Assembly (NCBI RefSeq): GCF_023656515.1
Contig: NZ_JAMOFV010000006.1
Coordinates: 748,336 to 812,335 of the forward strand
Reading direction: 5' to 3'
DNA: 64,000 nt
Source of the DNA: Clostridium swellfunianum
GTDB lineage: Bacteria > Bacillota > Clostridia > Clostridiales > Clostridiaceae
Part shown: positions 51,765-60,198 of the stretch, piece by piece
How the letters are laid out: each line of letters starts with the position of its first letter
Position numbering within the stretch: the first letter of the stretch is position 1
Position numbers and translations under genes: made by a program
The notes under the pieces: model-generated
What the model saw: only the letters and a program-made list of their open reading frames with translations
Told to the model about the DNA's origin: nothing
The model's database searches: none

Positions 51765-52973
51765 TTGAAAAATATAGTTATTTTTACGATGGGAACAAGA
51801 GGGGATATTCAGCCCTATATTTATCTTGCACAGGCTTTAATCAAAGAGGGACATAAGGTGACGATCGGTACGCATCCTTGTTGGAGAAAACTTGTAACAA
51901 GTGCAAAGATTGAATTCACCCCAATAGGGCCTGACATTGATATTGAATACGAAGCCGCTATAATTCGTGGTCGTACAAAAAATCCAGTATTCAGTATGCT
52001 AAAAACCATGAAGTTTGTTTTTAATATCGTTGAAAACTCTTCAAAAGATATATATGAAAATTGCAAGAACAAAGACCTTGTGATAGTTTCCCACAGTCAG
52101 ATGGGAGCAACTGAAGCAGAAGCATTAGGCCTTGAAACCATTAACGTGACTTTGCAAACGGAGATGATTCCTGAAATAAATAGGAAGAAAAACTTACGTG
52201 ATAAAGTGTTCGGCGCACTCATAAATCCTCAAATTGTTAAACCTTATAACAAAATTAGAAAACTATATAATTTACCAAAGGTTAAGTCAATGGACGAAGT
52301 TATGTCTCCGAAGCTTAATTTAATCCCGATTAGCCGTTATATTGTAGAGCAAAATCCATATTGGGATAAAAGAAATAAGATTGTAGGTTATTGGTACGAT
52401 AATGATAACAGCTATCAACCTGAAGAAAGGCTAAAAGCGTTCTTAAGTGCAGGGGATAAGCCAATCATACTTGCGCTTGGAGCAATGTCTTTTGAGAGCA
52501 AGGAGGAAAAAGAAAAACTAGATATATTTGTAGGTGCTTTTCAAAAAACAGGAATGCGGGCTATTATTCAAGGTTTTAACAAAACATTAACTGATTATAA
52601 ACTTCCTGAAACAATAATTAGTGCTGGCTCAATTCCTCATAGTTGGTTGTTTAAACAAGGTTATTGTGTAATTCATCACTGTGGTTTTGGTACATCCGCT
52701 TCGTCGCTACTTTATGGCATTCCAACCATTTCAGTTCCTCATGTACTTGATCAATTTGCTTTTGCTGAACACCTATATAAACTGAAGGTAAGTGTAATGC
52801 CAATTAAGGCAAGCAAATTGAGTGAAGAAAGGCTGATTAGCGCAATCAATGAGTTAAAAGCTAATTACAGTGAGATACATGATTGTGTTAAGGATTTGGC
52901 TAAAAAAATGCAAGAAGAAAACGGGCTTGAGAATGCTGTTAGATTAATTGAAGCTGCTACGGAAGCTTATTAA
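51765..52973 (+). CDS. UDP-glycosyltransferase (GT1/GT28-like, sterol or macrolide type)
   Basis: GT-B glycosyltransferase of 402 residues that probably transfers a sugar to a lipid or small molecule. IVIFTMGTRGDIQPYIYLAQALIKEGHKVTIGTHP is the N-terminal signature. The C-domain contains IILALGAMSF, IIQGF, AGSIPHSWLFKQGYCVIHHCGFGTSASSLLYGIPTISVPHVLDQFAFAEHL, including the His/Gly-rich donor-binding block. The TTG at 51765 is chosen because AAGGGGGAG lies 5 nt upstream; a GTG at 51759 overlaps that site. The acceptor is not predictable, and no polyketide or sterol genes are nearby. Confidence 0.88.
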   Translation: MKNIVIFTMGTRGDIQPYIYLAQALIKEGHKVTIGTHPCWRKLVTSAKIEFTPIGPDIDIEYEAAIIRGRTKNPVFSMLKTMKFVFNIVENSSKDIYENCKNKDLVIVSHSQMGATEAEALGLETINVTLQTEMIPEINRKKNLRDKVFGALINPQIVKPYNKIRKLYNLPKVKSMDEVMSPKLNLIPISRYIVEQNPYWDKRNKIVGYWYDNDNSYQPEERLKAFLSAGDKPIILALGAMSFESKEEKEKLDIFVGAFQKTGMRAIIQGFNKTLTDYKLPETIISAGSIPHSWLFKQGYCVIHHCGFGTSASSLLYGIPTISVPHVLDQFAFAEHLYKLKVSVMPIKASKLSEERLISAINELKANYSEIHDCVKDLAKKMQEENGLENAVRLIEAATEAY

Positions 52974-53170
52974 TAAGAATAATGAAATATAAAAGCTCTT
53001 TTTGGGGCATATATTTTACACTTTCCACTATAAACCAATATCCACTTTGGTGTATGTTTTCATTACAATCCCAGGTGGTAAAAACAGTAATGAATTGTTT
53101 TTTGCATAGTTAATAGTAAATTGTTATGTTAAAATATGTAATATAATATAAATTGGATTTGGAGGTAGAA

Positions 53171-54181
53171 ATGAGCAAATATGAATTCAGATTAATTACT
53201 ATTGATGATATACCTGCAATGGTTGATTTGCTAATAAATAGGCAAAGCCTTGAGAGTAAAGTGTTTCCCTTGCTGAAGAACAGTTGCCTTAATACAAAAT
53301 ATATAACAGATTCATTTGAAAAAATGTTTGCTAATAGTAAAGTCATTGGGATAGGATCATTTGCTAATGATAAACTAGTAGGTTATATAATGGGAGAGAT
53401 AAAGATTGATAATAGAAGAGGCAGGCATGTATGGGTTCCCTATGAGGGGATTGCAATCAGATTGGATCAATCCTCTGAGCTTATAAGGCATCTCTATGCG
53501 AAGGTTGCTAATCTATGGCTTGAACAAGGTTGCTTTATGCACTATACTATAATACCTCTTGGAAATCAGGTGTATTATGAGGCATTCCTTAAATTAAGCT
53601 TTTTTATCCAACAAGTACATGGGGTAATGAGCATGGAGGATTACAAGCCTTTTGATAATGTATCTGATGTAGAAATTAGAGTTGCTAATAAAATAGATAG
53701 TGAAATTATGGGTAATATGTCTAGTATAATCCAATCCTATCAAAATTCAGCACCGACCTTTGAACCTGCCTTGCCAGAAGTTGTAACAGACATAAAGAAT
53801 GGGTATAAGCGTACGGTAGAGGAGAACGACGCAATGATCTTTATTGCTGAAAAAGAAATGAAGGGATTAGGATTTCAAGCATATTGGCCAAGTACTCCAG
53901 ATTTGATGACCCCTGATGAGGGGGTAGAGTTAAGTATTGCGGGCACTTACTATTCCCAAATGGGAAATGGTGTTGGTAAAAAGTTGATGAATGAAGGCTA
54001 TAGGATTATGAAAGAAAAGGGATATAACAGTATAATAACAGATTGGAGAATAACCAACCTTGCATCCTCAACATTTTGGCCGAAGTGTGGATTTAAACCA
54101 ATAGCTTACAGAATGGCTAGATGCATTGACAGTAATTTAGCATGGGCAAATTTTAATAACCCAAGTATTAATCAGTTATAG
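53171..54181 (+). CDS. GNAT family acetyltransferase, two-domain
   Basis: Soluble protein of 336 residues with two GNAT-like halves. The first (about 1-150) includes FRLITIDDIPAMVDLLINRQ and VIGIGSFANDKLVGYIMGEI. The second (about 170-330) includes MIFIAEKEMKGLGFQAYWP, ELSIAGTYYSQMGNGVGKKLMNEGYRIMKEKGYNSIITDWRITNLASSTFWPKCGFKPIAYRMAR. The Q/RxxGxG/A acetyl-CoA loop appears as QMGNGVGKKL. ATG at 53171 has GGAGGTAG upstream. Substrate unknown. It is monocistronic. Confidence 0.87.
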   Translation: MSKYEFRLITIDDIPAMVDLLINRQSLESKVFPLLKNSCLNTKYITDSFEKMFANSKVIGIGSFANDKLVGYIMGEIKIDNRRGRHVWVPYEGIAIRLDQSSELIRHLYAKVANLWLEQGCFMHYTIIPLGNQVYYEAFLKLSFFIQQVHGVMSMEDYKPFDNVSDVEIRVANKIDSEIMGNMSSIIQSYQNSAPTFEPALPEVVTDIKNGYKRTVEENDAMIFIAEKEMKGLGFQAYWPSTPDLMTPDEGVELSIAGTYYSQMGNGVGKKLMNEGYRIMKEKGYNSIITDWRITNLASSTFWPKCGFKPIAYRMARCIDSNLAWANFNNPSINQL

Positions 54182-54313
54182 CAAATTCAGTTAACCAAAT
54201 GTTTTTGTTCAAATTTTACCTAATTTGAGGTAATAAAGTGTCAGAAATAGCGTATTCAAAATGAACGGATAAAGCTAAAGCAAAACCACAGAATTTATGT
54301 CACCTATAACCGA

Positions 54314-55633
54314 TTACGGAACAGGAATCTGCAATCGGTTATTACCTGTATTATCGCTATTAAGCATTCTCGTCAGATTTTTCTGCGCTCCGAATTCTGT
54401 AAGCAGCTTATAGCCCTGCGAATTCATAATTACCTGTTTATCAAACATTGATGTGTCTCCAAGATATTTTGTTCTTATAAGAGCTGAAGTTTCAGCCATC
54501 AGCTTTGCTTCATCAGATGTAGCGCTATCATCCATTAAAAAACGGTTAATTGTGTTGTGATACAGAGCAGCTTTATAATATTCCTCAGAATATACTTTGA
54601 AATTATTGAGATTTTCATCTTTTACAGCATGTTCTTTTGCCCAGCCCTCAACATCAACAGACGAGGTGCTGTAGTCAAAGCCATCCTTTGGTGAATATTT
54701 AAGTACGCCATATTTTTGTGGATAGACTACAAGGGCGCTAGTTACGACATCATAAACTTTATATTTATCTTTGCTATAGGATTTTATATCCTGCTGATGA
54801 GTATGTCCTGATAAAACAAGCTTTATGCCGCAGTTTTTAAACAGCTGTAACACTGCAGTGCTATTATTTATTGTAAATCCCTCTTTAATTGACTCGCTAT
54901 GATCAATTAAATTATGATGCATAACTGCAATAATCTGTGCATTGTTCTTCTTTGCTAAATCACTACATTTCTTTATCCATTCAAGGGTTCCAGGATTAAT
55001 TTCACCATCAAGTCCCGGTCTATTTTTTTCTAGGTTATCCTTATACTGAGCAGTATCCAGCATCAACAGCCATACATCCTCTGAGGGTGATGCCAGATAG
55101 CTTAATGTATTAGTATCCCTGGAGATAGCCTCATTGTAGCCAAAGTCTTTATAAATTTTCTCAAAGTTTTTTTCATTTATGTAATCAACCACATATTGGT
55201 TACTGTCTTTAAAACCTCTAGCGAAAGGGTTCATTATATCATGATTACCTGGTATAACAAACACTGAGGTGCCGCCTTCTTCAATTTTCTTAAGCTTTTT
55301 TGCAAATTCCAGATGGCTTTTCTTCTCCCCATTGGTAGTTAAATCACCACTGACAATAAGAACGTCTGCTTTTTTCTTCTTGATATCATTAGAGAAGGCA
55401 TCAACTATTTCACTAATATAATTTAATTGACGTCCATCGCTGCTAATAAATTTCTGATAAGCTTCACCCTTATCTGTTAAACTTTCGGCGAGATAGTGCA
55501 CATCTGTTGCTACGAAGAAAGTAATATCTTTGCTTGATTTAATTTTTACAGCAGAAGTGCTAGAGGAACAACCTGCTAAACTTAGTACAAGTAAAACAAA
55601 TATCAGTGCTGTTAGTCTCTTGCTAATACGCAT
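54314..55633 (-). CDS. Metallophosphoesterase lipoprotein
   Basis: Membrane-anchored extracellular calcineurin-like phosphoesterase of about 439 residues. The ATG at 55633 has AAGAGG upstream, and the signal peptide ends in LSLAG-Cys22. Metal-ligand motifs are in order: FFVATDVHYLAE, VLIVSGDLTTNGEKKSH, FVIPGNHDIMNPFARG, VMHHNL and LVLSGHTHQQDI. A C-terminal helical domain (about 320-439) follows. It may act on nucleotides or phospho-compounds outside the cell. The 3' end overlaps an inverted repeat ATAACCGATT/AATCGGTTAT. Confidence 0.88.
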   Translation of the reverse strand: MRISKRLTALIFVLLVLSLAGCSSSTSAVKIKSSKDITFFVATDVHYLAESLTDKGEAYQKFISSDGRQLNYISEIVDAFSNDIKKKKADVLIVSGDLTTNGEKKSHLEFAKKLKKIEEGGTSVFVIPGNHDIMNPFARGFKDSNQYVVDYINEKNFEKIYKDFGYNEAISRDTNTLSYLASPSEDVWLLMLDTAQYKDNLEKNRPGLDGEINPGTLEWIKKCSDLAKKNNAQIIAVMHHNLIDHSESIKEGFTINNSTAVLQLFKNCGIKLVLSGHTHQQDIKSYSKDKYKVYDVVTSALVVYPQKYGVLKYSPKDGFDYSTSSVDVEGWAKEHAVKDENLNNFKVYSEEYYKAALYHNTINRFLMDDSATSDEAKLMAETSALIRTKYLGDTSMFDKQVIMNSQGYKLLTEFGAQKNLTRMLNSDNTGNNRLQIPVP

Positions 55634-55663
55634 AAAAAACCTCTTCATTTATGTTTTGTGTTT

Positions 55664-55860
55664 TTATTTCATACCTTTAGAGTAAATATTAAAGGCGTTC
55701 ATCATAGTGATAGATACTAAAGTAATATAAATTGCTCCCATATCTACAATATTATAACCTGCCGCTTTCCCTCGTTCAACTGCAATATTCCAAGCCCTCC
55801 TATTCTACCGTTAAACACTGCAACATGCCAGCAGCGTATAAATTTTCTCCATATGTGTAT
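55664..55860 (-). pseudogene. Fragment of an FAD-dependent NAD(P)H oxidoreductase C-terminus
   Basis: Read on the minus strand, ENLYAAG is followed after a one-base loss by VAVFNGRIGG. After a second one-base loss comes WNIAVERGKAAGYNIV, then NAFNIYSKGMK and a stop. The YAAGDV...GLWN.A...GK.AG pattern is the C-terminal FAD-binding region of pyridine nucleotide-disulphide oxidoreductases of the rubredoxin-reductase or nitrite-reductase type. Only about 65 codons remain, with two frameshifts and no upstream domain. Confidence 0.7.
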
Positions 55861-56013
55861 TTAGAATTAAACATTTATTAATAAGGTGTGTATATTATTA
55901 CCTAGAAAGGAACTATCTATATAATTAATATGATTTTGTATATATAATTAAATTATGAAATAAATGGATCCGTTAAATATTTCAAAAGATGCAAATAATC
56001 AGGAGGTTTTATT

Positions 56014-57120
56014 GTGAAAAGAGATAAAAAGATATTAGAAATAGTAAAAAATAAAATTTTGAACGAGTATAAGAAGGATATTTTGCTGCTTGTAGTTTAT
56101 GGAAATGATAAGGCGGATGAAGATGAGAATTTGGGAATACAGTTTTATTTCATTCCTAAAAATGAGAGAGGAAAAAACCTTTCGACTCAATTCATTGTAG
56201 AGGATGTAAGCTATGACTTGTTTCCCATAAGCTGGGAACGATTGATTGCCAATGCTGCCATGGATAGTCCCCAAGGATATTTACTTTTGGATACAGAAGT
56301 TATTTATTATTCCGATGAAGAAGCCCTTAATAGATTTGAAAACATGAAAGATAGTCTTAAAACTGTATTAAGTGGCAAGTATGATGAAGCTTTAGTAAAT
56401 AAAGCTTATGAATACTTTAATGAGAGCTATATCTATCTTTATAATATGTATAAGTACAAAGATAGTATGAGTAGTGTAAGGCTAGAAGCAGGAAAATTAC
56501 TCAATAAAATTGCAAATGCATTGGGCTTTGCAAACAGGGAGTATTATAAAAATGGAAATGGCTCTGTTTTGAGGGATTCTTTAAAACTAGAAAGATTACC
56601 TAAGAATTATAAAGTTCTAGTAAATGATATAATTTTTTCAACTTCTAGTGAAGAAATCTATTTAAATTCATTAAGTCTTGCTGAAAATACAAGGGAACTA
56701 CTGCTTGCTATGAAGAAAGAAAATAAACAAAATGAGTTATTTGAAACACTTTTTACAGGATACTATGAGGAATTGAAGAAAAGTATTAATAAATGTAAGC
56801 TTGCTGTTAGTCAAAAGGATTATTATAAATTATATGAGCTCTTTTCATACATCCAAGAAGAAGTGGGCCAGTTTGTTGCAAAAGTCGAAGAGGGTATATG
56901 GTATGACGATAGAAATGCTTTTGTAGAGTACGGTAAGTATTTCAAGGATATATTTGGATTGGATTTATTAGAATTGACTTCTCAAAAAGACAATGAACAA
57001 ATTCTTATGGCAATTGATAAGTTTGAAAAGGACTTGGTTTCACTAATGAGGAACAATCAGATAAAGTTATTGGATTTTAAATCTGTAGAAGAATTTGAAA
57101 TCTATTTTAGGGATAAGTAG
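56014..57120 (+). CDS. Nucleotidyltransferase-like protein of unknown function
   Basis: Soluble protein of 368 residues; the GTG start has AGGAGG 8 nt upstream. The opening DILLLVVYGNDKADEDENLGIQFYFIP resembles the first strands of the nucleotidyltransferase fold (the GS...D-x-D region), but the GSxxG and DxD residues are not preserved. The remainder is helical and rich in Lys, Glu and Tyr, as in HEPN or aminoglycoside nucleotidyltransferase C-terminal domains. It is followed by a CD3324-like HTH gene 9 bp downstream. A catalytic role is doubtful. It could be a regulatory or sensor protein. Confidence 0.6.
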   Translation: MKRDKKILEIVKNKILNEYKKDILLLVVYGNDKADEDENLGIQFYFIPKNERGKNLSTQFIVEDVSYDLFPISWERLIANAAMDSPQGYLLLDTEVIYYSDEEALNRFENMKDSLKTVLSGKYDEALVNKAYEYFNESYIYLYNMYKYKDSMSSVRLEAGKLLNKIANALGFANREYYKNGNGSVLRDSLKLERLPKNYKVLVNDIIFSTSSEEIYLNSLSLAENTRELLLAMKKENKQNELFETLFTGYYEELKKSINKCKLAVSQKDYYKLYELFSYIQEEVGQFVAKVEEGIWYDDRNAFVEYGKYFKDIFGLDLLELTSQKDNEQILMAIDKFEKDLVSLMRNNQIKLLDFKSVEEFEIYFRDK

Positions 57121-57129
57121 GAAATAAGG

Positions 57130-57429
57130 TTGAAATATAAAAACGCAATACAAATCTTGCCAAAAGAATTGATGGATGAGGTTCAAAAGTATATTCAAGG
57201 AGAATATCTATATATACCTAAGGCTGAAGGAACGAAGAAAAAATGGGGAGATAATTCTGGGTATAGACGCAATCTTTCTATCAGAAATGATACTATTAGG
57301 AAAGAGCATAAAGATGGTTCCTCAATAAGCGACTTAGCTGAAAAATACTATCTTTCTGAAAATACTATTAAAAAAATCGTTTATGTAAAAATAAATCCAA
57401 TGACTGGCGAAAAAAATGAGGGTGTATAA
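57130..57429 (+). CDS. CD3324-like small helix-turn-helix protein
   Basis: Small protein of 99 residues with a TTG start. KYKNAIQILPKELMDEVQKYIQGEYLYIPKAEGTKKKWGDNSGYR is the conserved opening of this clostridial family. The second half, IRKEHKDGSSISDLAEKYYLSENTIKKIVY, is a Mor-like helix-turn-helix. It is translated right after the nucleotidyltransferase-like protein and may regulate it. The target is unknown. Confidence 0.78.
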   Translation: MKYKNAIQILPKELMDEVQKYIQGEYLYIPKAEGTKKKWGDNSGYRRNLSIRNDTIRKEHKDGSSISDLAEKYYLSENTIKKIVYVKINPMTGEKNEGV

Positions 57430-57443
57430 CTAATTTTAAGGCA

Positions 57444-57468
57444 AGGAGATGATTTTCAATCATCTCCT
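57444..57468 (+). terminator. Hairpin after the CD3324-like gene
   Basis: AGGAGATGATT pairs perfectly with AATCATCTCCT around a 3-nt loop. The following T-run is poor, so termination is only likely. Confidence 0.6.
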
Positions 57469-57600
57469 AATGTCTTTGAAGAAATTTCTTTTAAATAAAA
57501 AACTTGAAAGTTGGAATAAGGAAGTAAGGATTCTTGGATATAAACCTGTAATCTATTAATTCATTCTTCATCTTTACTTTATTATCATATTAACTATAGT

Positions 57601-57628
57601 ACCGGCCTCCAATATCAGGAAGGCCGGT
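57601..57628 (-). terminator. Terminator after the NmrA-like gene
   Basis: ACCGGCCT and AGGCCGGT are perfect arms, extended inward by CC and GG. It lies 18 bp after the minus-strand stop, although the U-run is weak. Confidence 0.65.
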
Positions 57629-57645
57629 ATATAATTAGGATTACT

Positions 57646-58515
57646 CTATTTATTTGAGAGCCCACTGACAATTTGTGCAAGAGCTTCGCCGATTGGAGTT
57701 ACTTTACGACCAAGCAATTTTTCAAAATCGCCGCTCTCTATATCGAGTGCTCCATCCCGAATGGCTTTCTGTATGTCAACAAGCATAGGGACAACGAAAT
57801 CTGGTACTCCAGCACTTTTCATGGCGTCAGCATAAGCAGCATCATCCACCTGATGAACTACTACTTCCTTTCCTAATACAGATCCAAGTGCAGCTGCCAA
57901 TTCTTCTTGAGTTATAGGTTCTCCCGAAAGTTCATATATTGTATTCTCGAATCCACTTCCTGAAAGCACGGCTGCAGCAGCCTCTGCGTAATCCTGCTGA
58001 AGTGCCCAGCCTACCTTGCCAGTTCCTGCAGAGGTTACCCAAGGCGCAGCTGCCAGTACTCCTTGAATGCTTCCAATCTCGTTTTCCAAGTACCAGTTAT
58101 TTCTTAGGAAGCAATAAGGGATTCCAGTTTTCAGAATGGCCTCTTCTGTTGCACGATGTACTGGAGCAAGGAACAATGAGCTCTCACTTGCATTTCCTAA
58201 ACTTGTATAAGCAATGAACTTAACATTAGCCTGTTTAGCTGCAGCTACTGCATTTGTATGCTGTCTGATTCTTGTTTCGTTATCACCATCAGCTGAAATA
58301 ATCAATAGCCTGTCGACTCCTGCAAAGGCGGTAGTTAGTGTTTCAGGATGGTCGAAATCACCTTGTCTAACCTCAACTCCTCTATTCTTTAATCCTTCTG
58401 CTTTCTCTGGGTTACGAACACTAACAGCAAGATCACTTGCCGCCACAACCTTCAATAAGGTTTCTACAACCTTTGATCCCAGTTTTCCTGTTGCACCCGT
58501 TACTAATATTTTCAT
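57646..58515 (-). CDS. NmrA-like NAD(P)-binding oxidoreductase (QorB type)
   Basis: Cytoplasmic atypical short-chain dehydrogenase of 289 residues, probably an NAD(P)H:quinone oxidoreductase or redox sensor. MKILVTGATGKLGSKVVETLL is the nucleotide-binding motif. VSVRNPEKAEGLKNRGVEVRQGDFDHPETL and ISADGDNETRIRQHTNAVAAAKQANVKFIAYTS match QorB-like proteins. FLRNNWYLEN follows. It is divergent from an HxlR regulator, the usual pairing for quinone- or aldehyde-responsive systems. GC content and codon choice are slightly richer than in neighbours, which may reflect transfer. Confidence 0.88.
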   Translation of the reverse strand: MKILVTGATGKLGSKVVETLLKVVAASDLAVSVRNPEKAEGLKNRGVEVRQGDFDHPETLTTAFAGVDRLLIISADGDNETRIRQHTNAVAAAKQANVKFIAYTSLGNASESSLFLAPVHRATEEAILKTGIPYCFLRNNWYLENEIGSIQGVLAAAPWVTSAGTGKVGWALQQDYAEAAAAVLSGSGFENTIYELSGEPITQEELAAALGSVLGKEVVVHQVDDAAYADAMKSAGVPDFVVPMLVDIQKAIRDGALDIESGDFEKLLGRKVTPIGEALAQIVSGLSNK

Positions 58516-58631
58516 AGTTTATCCCTCCATATAGGTTTTATTTGTTCATCGCAAATTTTAGTGATATAATTAAGTATACACACATTATATTTGCTTACAT
58601 TAATTACAACAAGTACGATTATTTATAATAC

Positions 58632-58653
58632 ATAGTATCTAAAAAGATACTAT
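58632..58653. promoter_or_regulatory. Candidate HxlR operator
   Basis: ATAGTATCT and AGATACTAT are perfect 9-bp arms around AAAA, directly upstream of the HxlR ribosome site. The position fits autorepression. Confidence 0.6.
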
Positions 58654-58665
58654 TGAGGAGGATAT

Positions 58666-59007
58666 ATGTTAACCCAAGAAGAGTTATTCGGAAAATGCCC
58701 CTATGCCACTGCTCAAAAGATATTATCAGGAAAATGGGCATTAATTATTCTACATCATTTAAGTGAAAACAAACTTAGATTTAATGAATTACAGAGACAG
58801 CTGCCAGAAATGACACAAGCAACACTTACAAAACAATTACGTACTTTAGAAGAATATGGCATGATTACTAGAACCGTTTACGCTCAAATTCCTCCCAAGG
58901 TAGAATATGAGCTCAGTGATATGGGAAAGGAATTTACAGAAGTTTTAAACAGTCTTAAAAACTGGAGTGATAAGTATATAGCTTTTTATCACTCGAAAAA
59001 TAAGTAA
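58666..59007 (+). CDS. HxlR family transcriptional regulator
   Basis: MarR-like winged-helix regulator of 113 residues. CPYATAQKILSGKWALIILHHLSENKLRFNELQRQLPEMTQATLTKQLRTLEEYGMITRTVYAQIPPKVEYELSDMG contains the family Cys near residue 11, which senses electrophiles or disulphide stress in YodB and HypR. It is divergent from the NmrA-like oxidoreductase gene and probably represses it and itself. It ends in a terminator. Confidence 0.93.
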   Translation: MLTQEELFGKCPYATAQKILSGKWALIILHHLSENKLRFNELQRQLPEMTQATLTKQLRTLEEYGMITRTVYAQIPPKVEYELSDMGKEFTEVLNSLKNWSDKYIAFYHSKNK

Positions 59008-59015
59008 ATAAGATC

Positions 59016-59056
59016 ATAGCTCTAGATATTCGTATGGATTGTCTAGAGCTATTTTT
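59016..59056 (+). terminator. Terminator after the HxlR gene
   Basis: ATAGCTCTAGA and TCTAGAGCTAT are 11-bp perfect arms followed by five T. Confidence 0.85.
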
Positions 59057-59102
59057 ATAAGTAAAATTACTGTATGAGGAAGGTATTCCTCTGTTGACAA
59101 AA

Positions 59103-59145
59103 TGTAATGAGAAGATTACAATATAGATGTAAACAAGTGATTACA
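59103..59145 (+). promoter_or_regulatory. Two TGTAA-N8-TTACA operators upstream of the XRE gene
   Basis: TGTAATGAGAAGATTACA (59103-59120) and TGTAAACAAGTGATTACA (59128-59145) have identical 5-bp arms and 8-bp centres, and start 25 bp apart. They lie 22-64 bp before the XRE start, which suggests cooperative autoregulation. Confidence 0.7.
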
Positions 59146-59166
59146 TTTTGTTAAGGAGGCAATACC

Positions 59167-59367
59167 TTGATACATAATCGAATTAAGGTTTTGAGAGCAG
59201 AGCGTGATTGGACACAAGCTGATTTAGCTGAAAAGGTAGGAATTTCCCGCCAAGCGGTTATATCAATTGAGAAGTATAAATATACTCCATCCTTAGAATT
59301 AGCTTTCAAAATCGCAGAAGTTTTTAATGTTCCAATAAATGAAGTTTTTGAATACAAGGAGGGTTAA
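59167..59367 (+). CDS. Small XRE family regulator (YozG-like)
   Basis: Single-domain Cro/CI-type HTH of 66 residues: MIHNRIKVLRAERDWTQADLAEKVGISRQAVISIEKYKYTPSLELAFKIAEVFNVPINEVFEYKEG. The TTG start has AAGGAGG upstream. It is followed 4 bp later by a small membrane-protein gene; this pairing is common in Firmicutes, though its role is unclear. Two inverted-repeat operators precede it. Confidence 0.92.
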   Translation: MIHNRIKVLRAERDWTQADLAEKVGISRQAVISIEKYKYTPSLELAFKIAEVFNVPINEVFEYKEG

Positions 59368-59371
59368 AATC

Positions 59372-59695
59372 ATGAATGAACAAATCACTATTTTATTTTT
59401 CCTTATTTTTGGTACCGGCATTACTCTTTTTCTTTATCTATGGAAAGCTAAAAAAGAAGTTGATTATATGAAAGACGAACGCTGGCAATTTATCCAGAAC
59501 AAAGCGAATAATGCAGCGAATTATTTAAACTATATTTTGATAGTATTTTTAGCTGTGGGAGAAGCGCTATTAATAATTTCTAATGCTCAAATAACCCTTA
59601 CTTTAAATCGCGTTTTAATTTATGGCATATTATTCATTGGCTTGCGTAATGCCATAGAATTATTCGCATTAAGATACTTCGATAAGCGAATGTAA
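59372..59695 (+). CDS. Small membrane protein paired with XRE regulator
   Basis: Protein of 107 residues with three hydrophobic segments (about 5-22, 50-70, 77-97). A charged stretch KAKKEVDYMKDERWQFIQNKANNAANYLNY lies between the first two. It resembles DUF2178-type proteins that accompany small XRE regulators. ATG at 59372 has AAGGAGGG upstream. Function unknown; it may modulate the regulator. Confidence 0.75.
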   Translation: MNEQITILFFLIFGTGITLFLYLWKAKKEVDYMKDERWQFIQNKANNAANYLNYILIVFLAVGEALLIISNAQITLTLNRVLIYGILFIGLRNAIELFALRYFDKRM

Positions 59696-59721
59696 ATATA
59701 TTAGTGCTAACGAATTAACTT

Positions 59722-59830
59722 TAAGCAATTCTTTTGCAAGGAATGCAATAGTGGAAAACAACAGTTTTGGCAGGCTACAAATAGGGAGAGCTACCATTTC
59801 GTAACTGATGTGAGAGATTTGAAAAGTAAT
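59722..59830 (+). pseudogene. Decayed duplicate of the 3' end of darA
   Basis: From about 59750 the sequence follows darA from 46233: both contain ATAGGGAGAGC and the run TTTGAAAAGTA, with a similar GGGTA-TATAATTTAG sequence after the stop. Stops and a lost base break the frame. The 5' part of the gene is absent, so this is a partial duplication or the scar of a lost second darA. Confidence 0.75.
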
Positions 59831-59860
59831 GGGGTACTATAATTTAGTAGAATAATTAAG

Positions 59861-59900
59861 AAAGGCCTTGAGCTATTCATTAGAATAAGCTAAGGCCTTT
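59861..59900 (+). terminator. Terminator beyond the darA fragment
   Basis: AAAGGCCTT and AAGGCCTTT frame a stem extended inward by partly paired GAGCTATTC/GAATAAGCT. A T-run follows at about 59905. Confidence 0.7.
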
Positions 59901-60000
59901 AATCTTTTTTACATCTTTTATGGTGTATGTTTCCTCAAGCTATTAGTTTGAGAGACTTTTCATAGAAGTGATAAATTAAGATATTGAAGATAAAAATCAA

Positions 60001-60066
60001 TTTAACTATTTTGTAACTTTTATGTAACTGTAATGTAAAAACTTAAGGTCAGCTGAAGATTATAAT
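60001..60066 (+). promoter_or_regulatory. Four-copy 11-bp direct repeat and -10 box upstream of the sigma-factor gene
   Basis: TTTAAC (60001), TGTAAC (60012), TGTAAC (60023) and TGTAAA (60034) start exactly 11 bp apart. TATAAT at 60061-60066 could be the -10 box. The spacing is typical of OmpR/PhoP-type activators touching the -35 region. The rest of the spacer to 60198 shows no gene. Confidence 0.6.
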
Positions 60067-60198
60067 TTATATAAAGCAAGCTAAAAGATTAATGTTTATA
60101 AGGGATGGGAAAAAAAGCTTTGGCATCATTGGCGATGAGGAAGGATTAGGTGTTTTATAAATTAATAATTGATGAAAATGTTGGAGGAAGCGGGAAAG

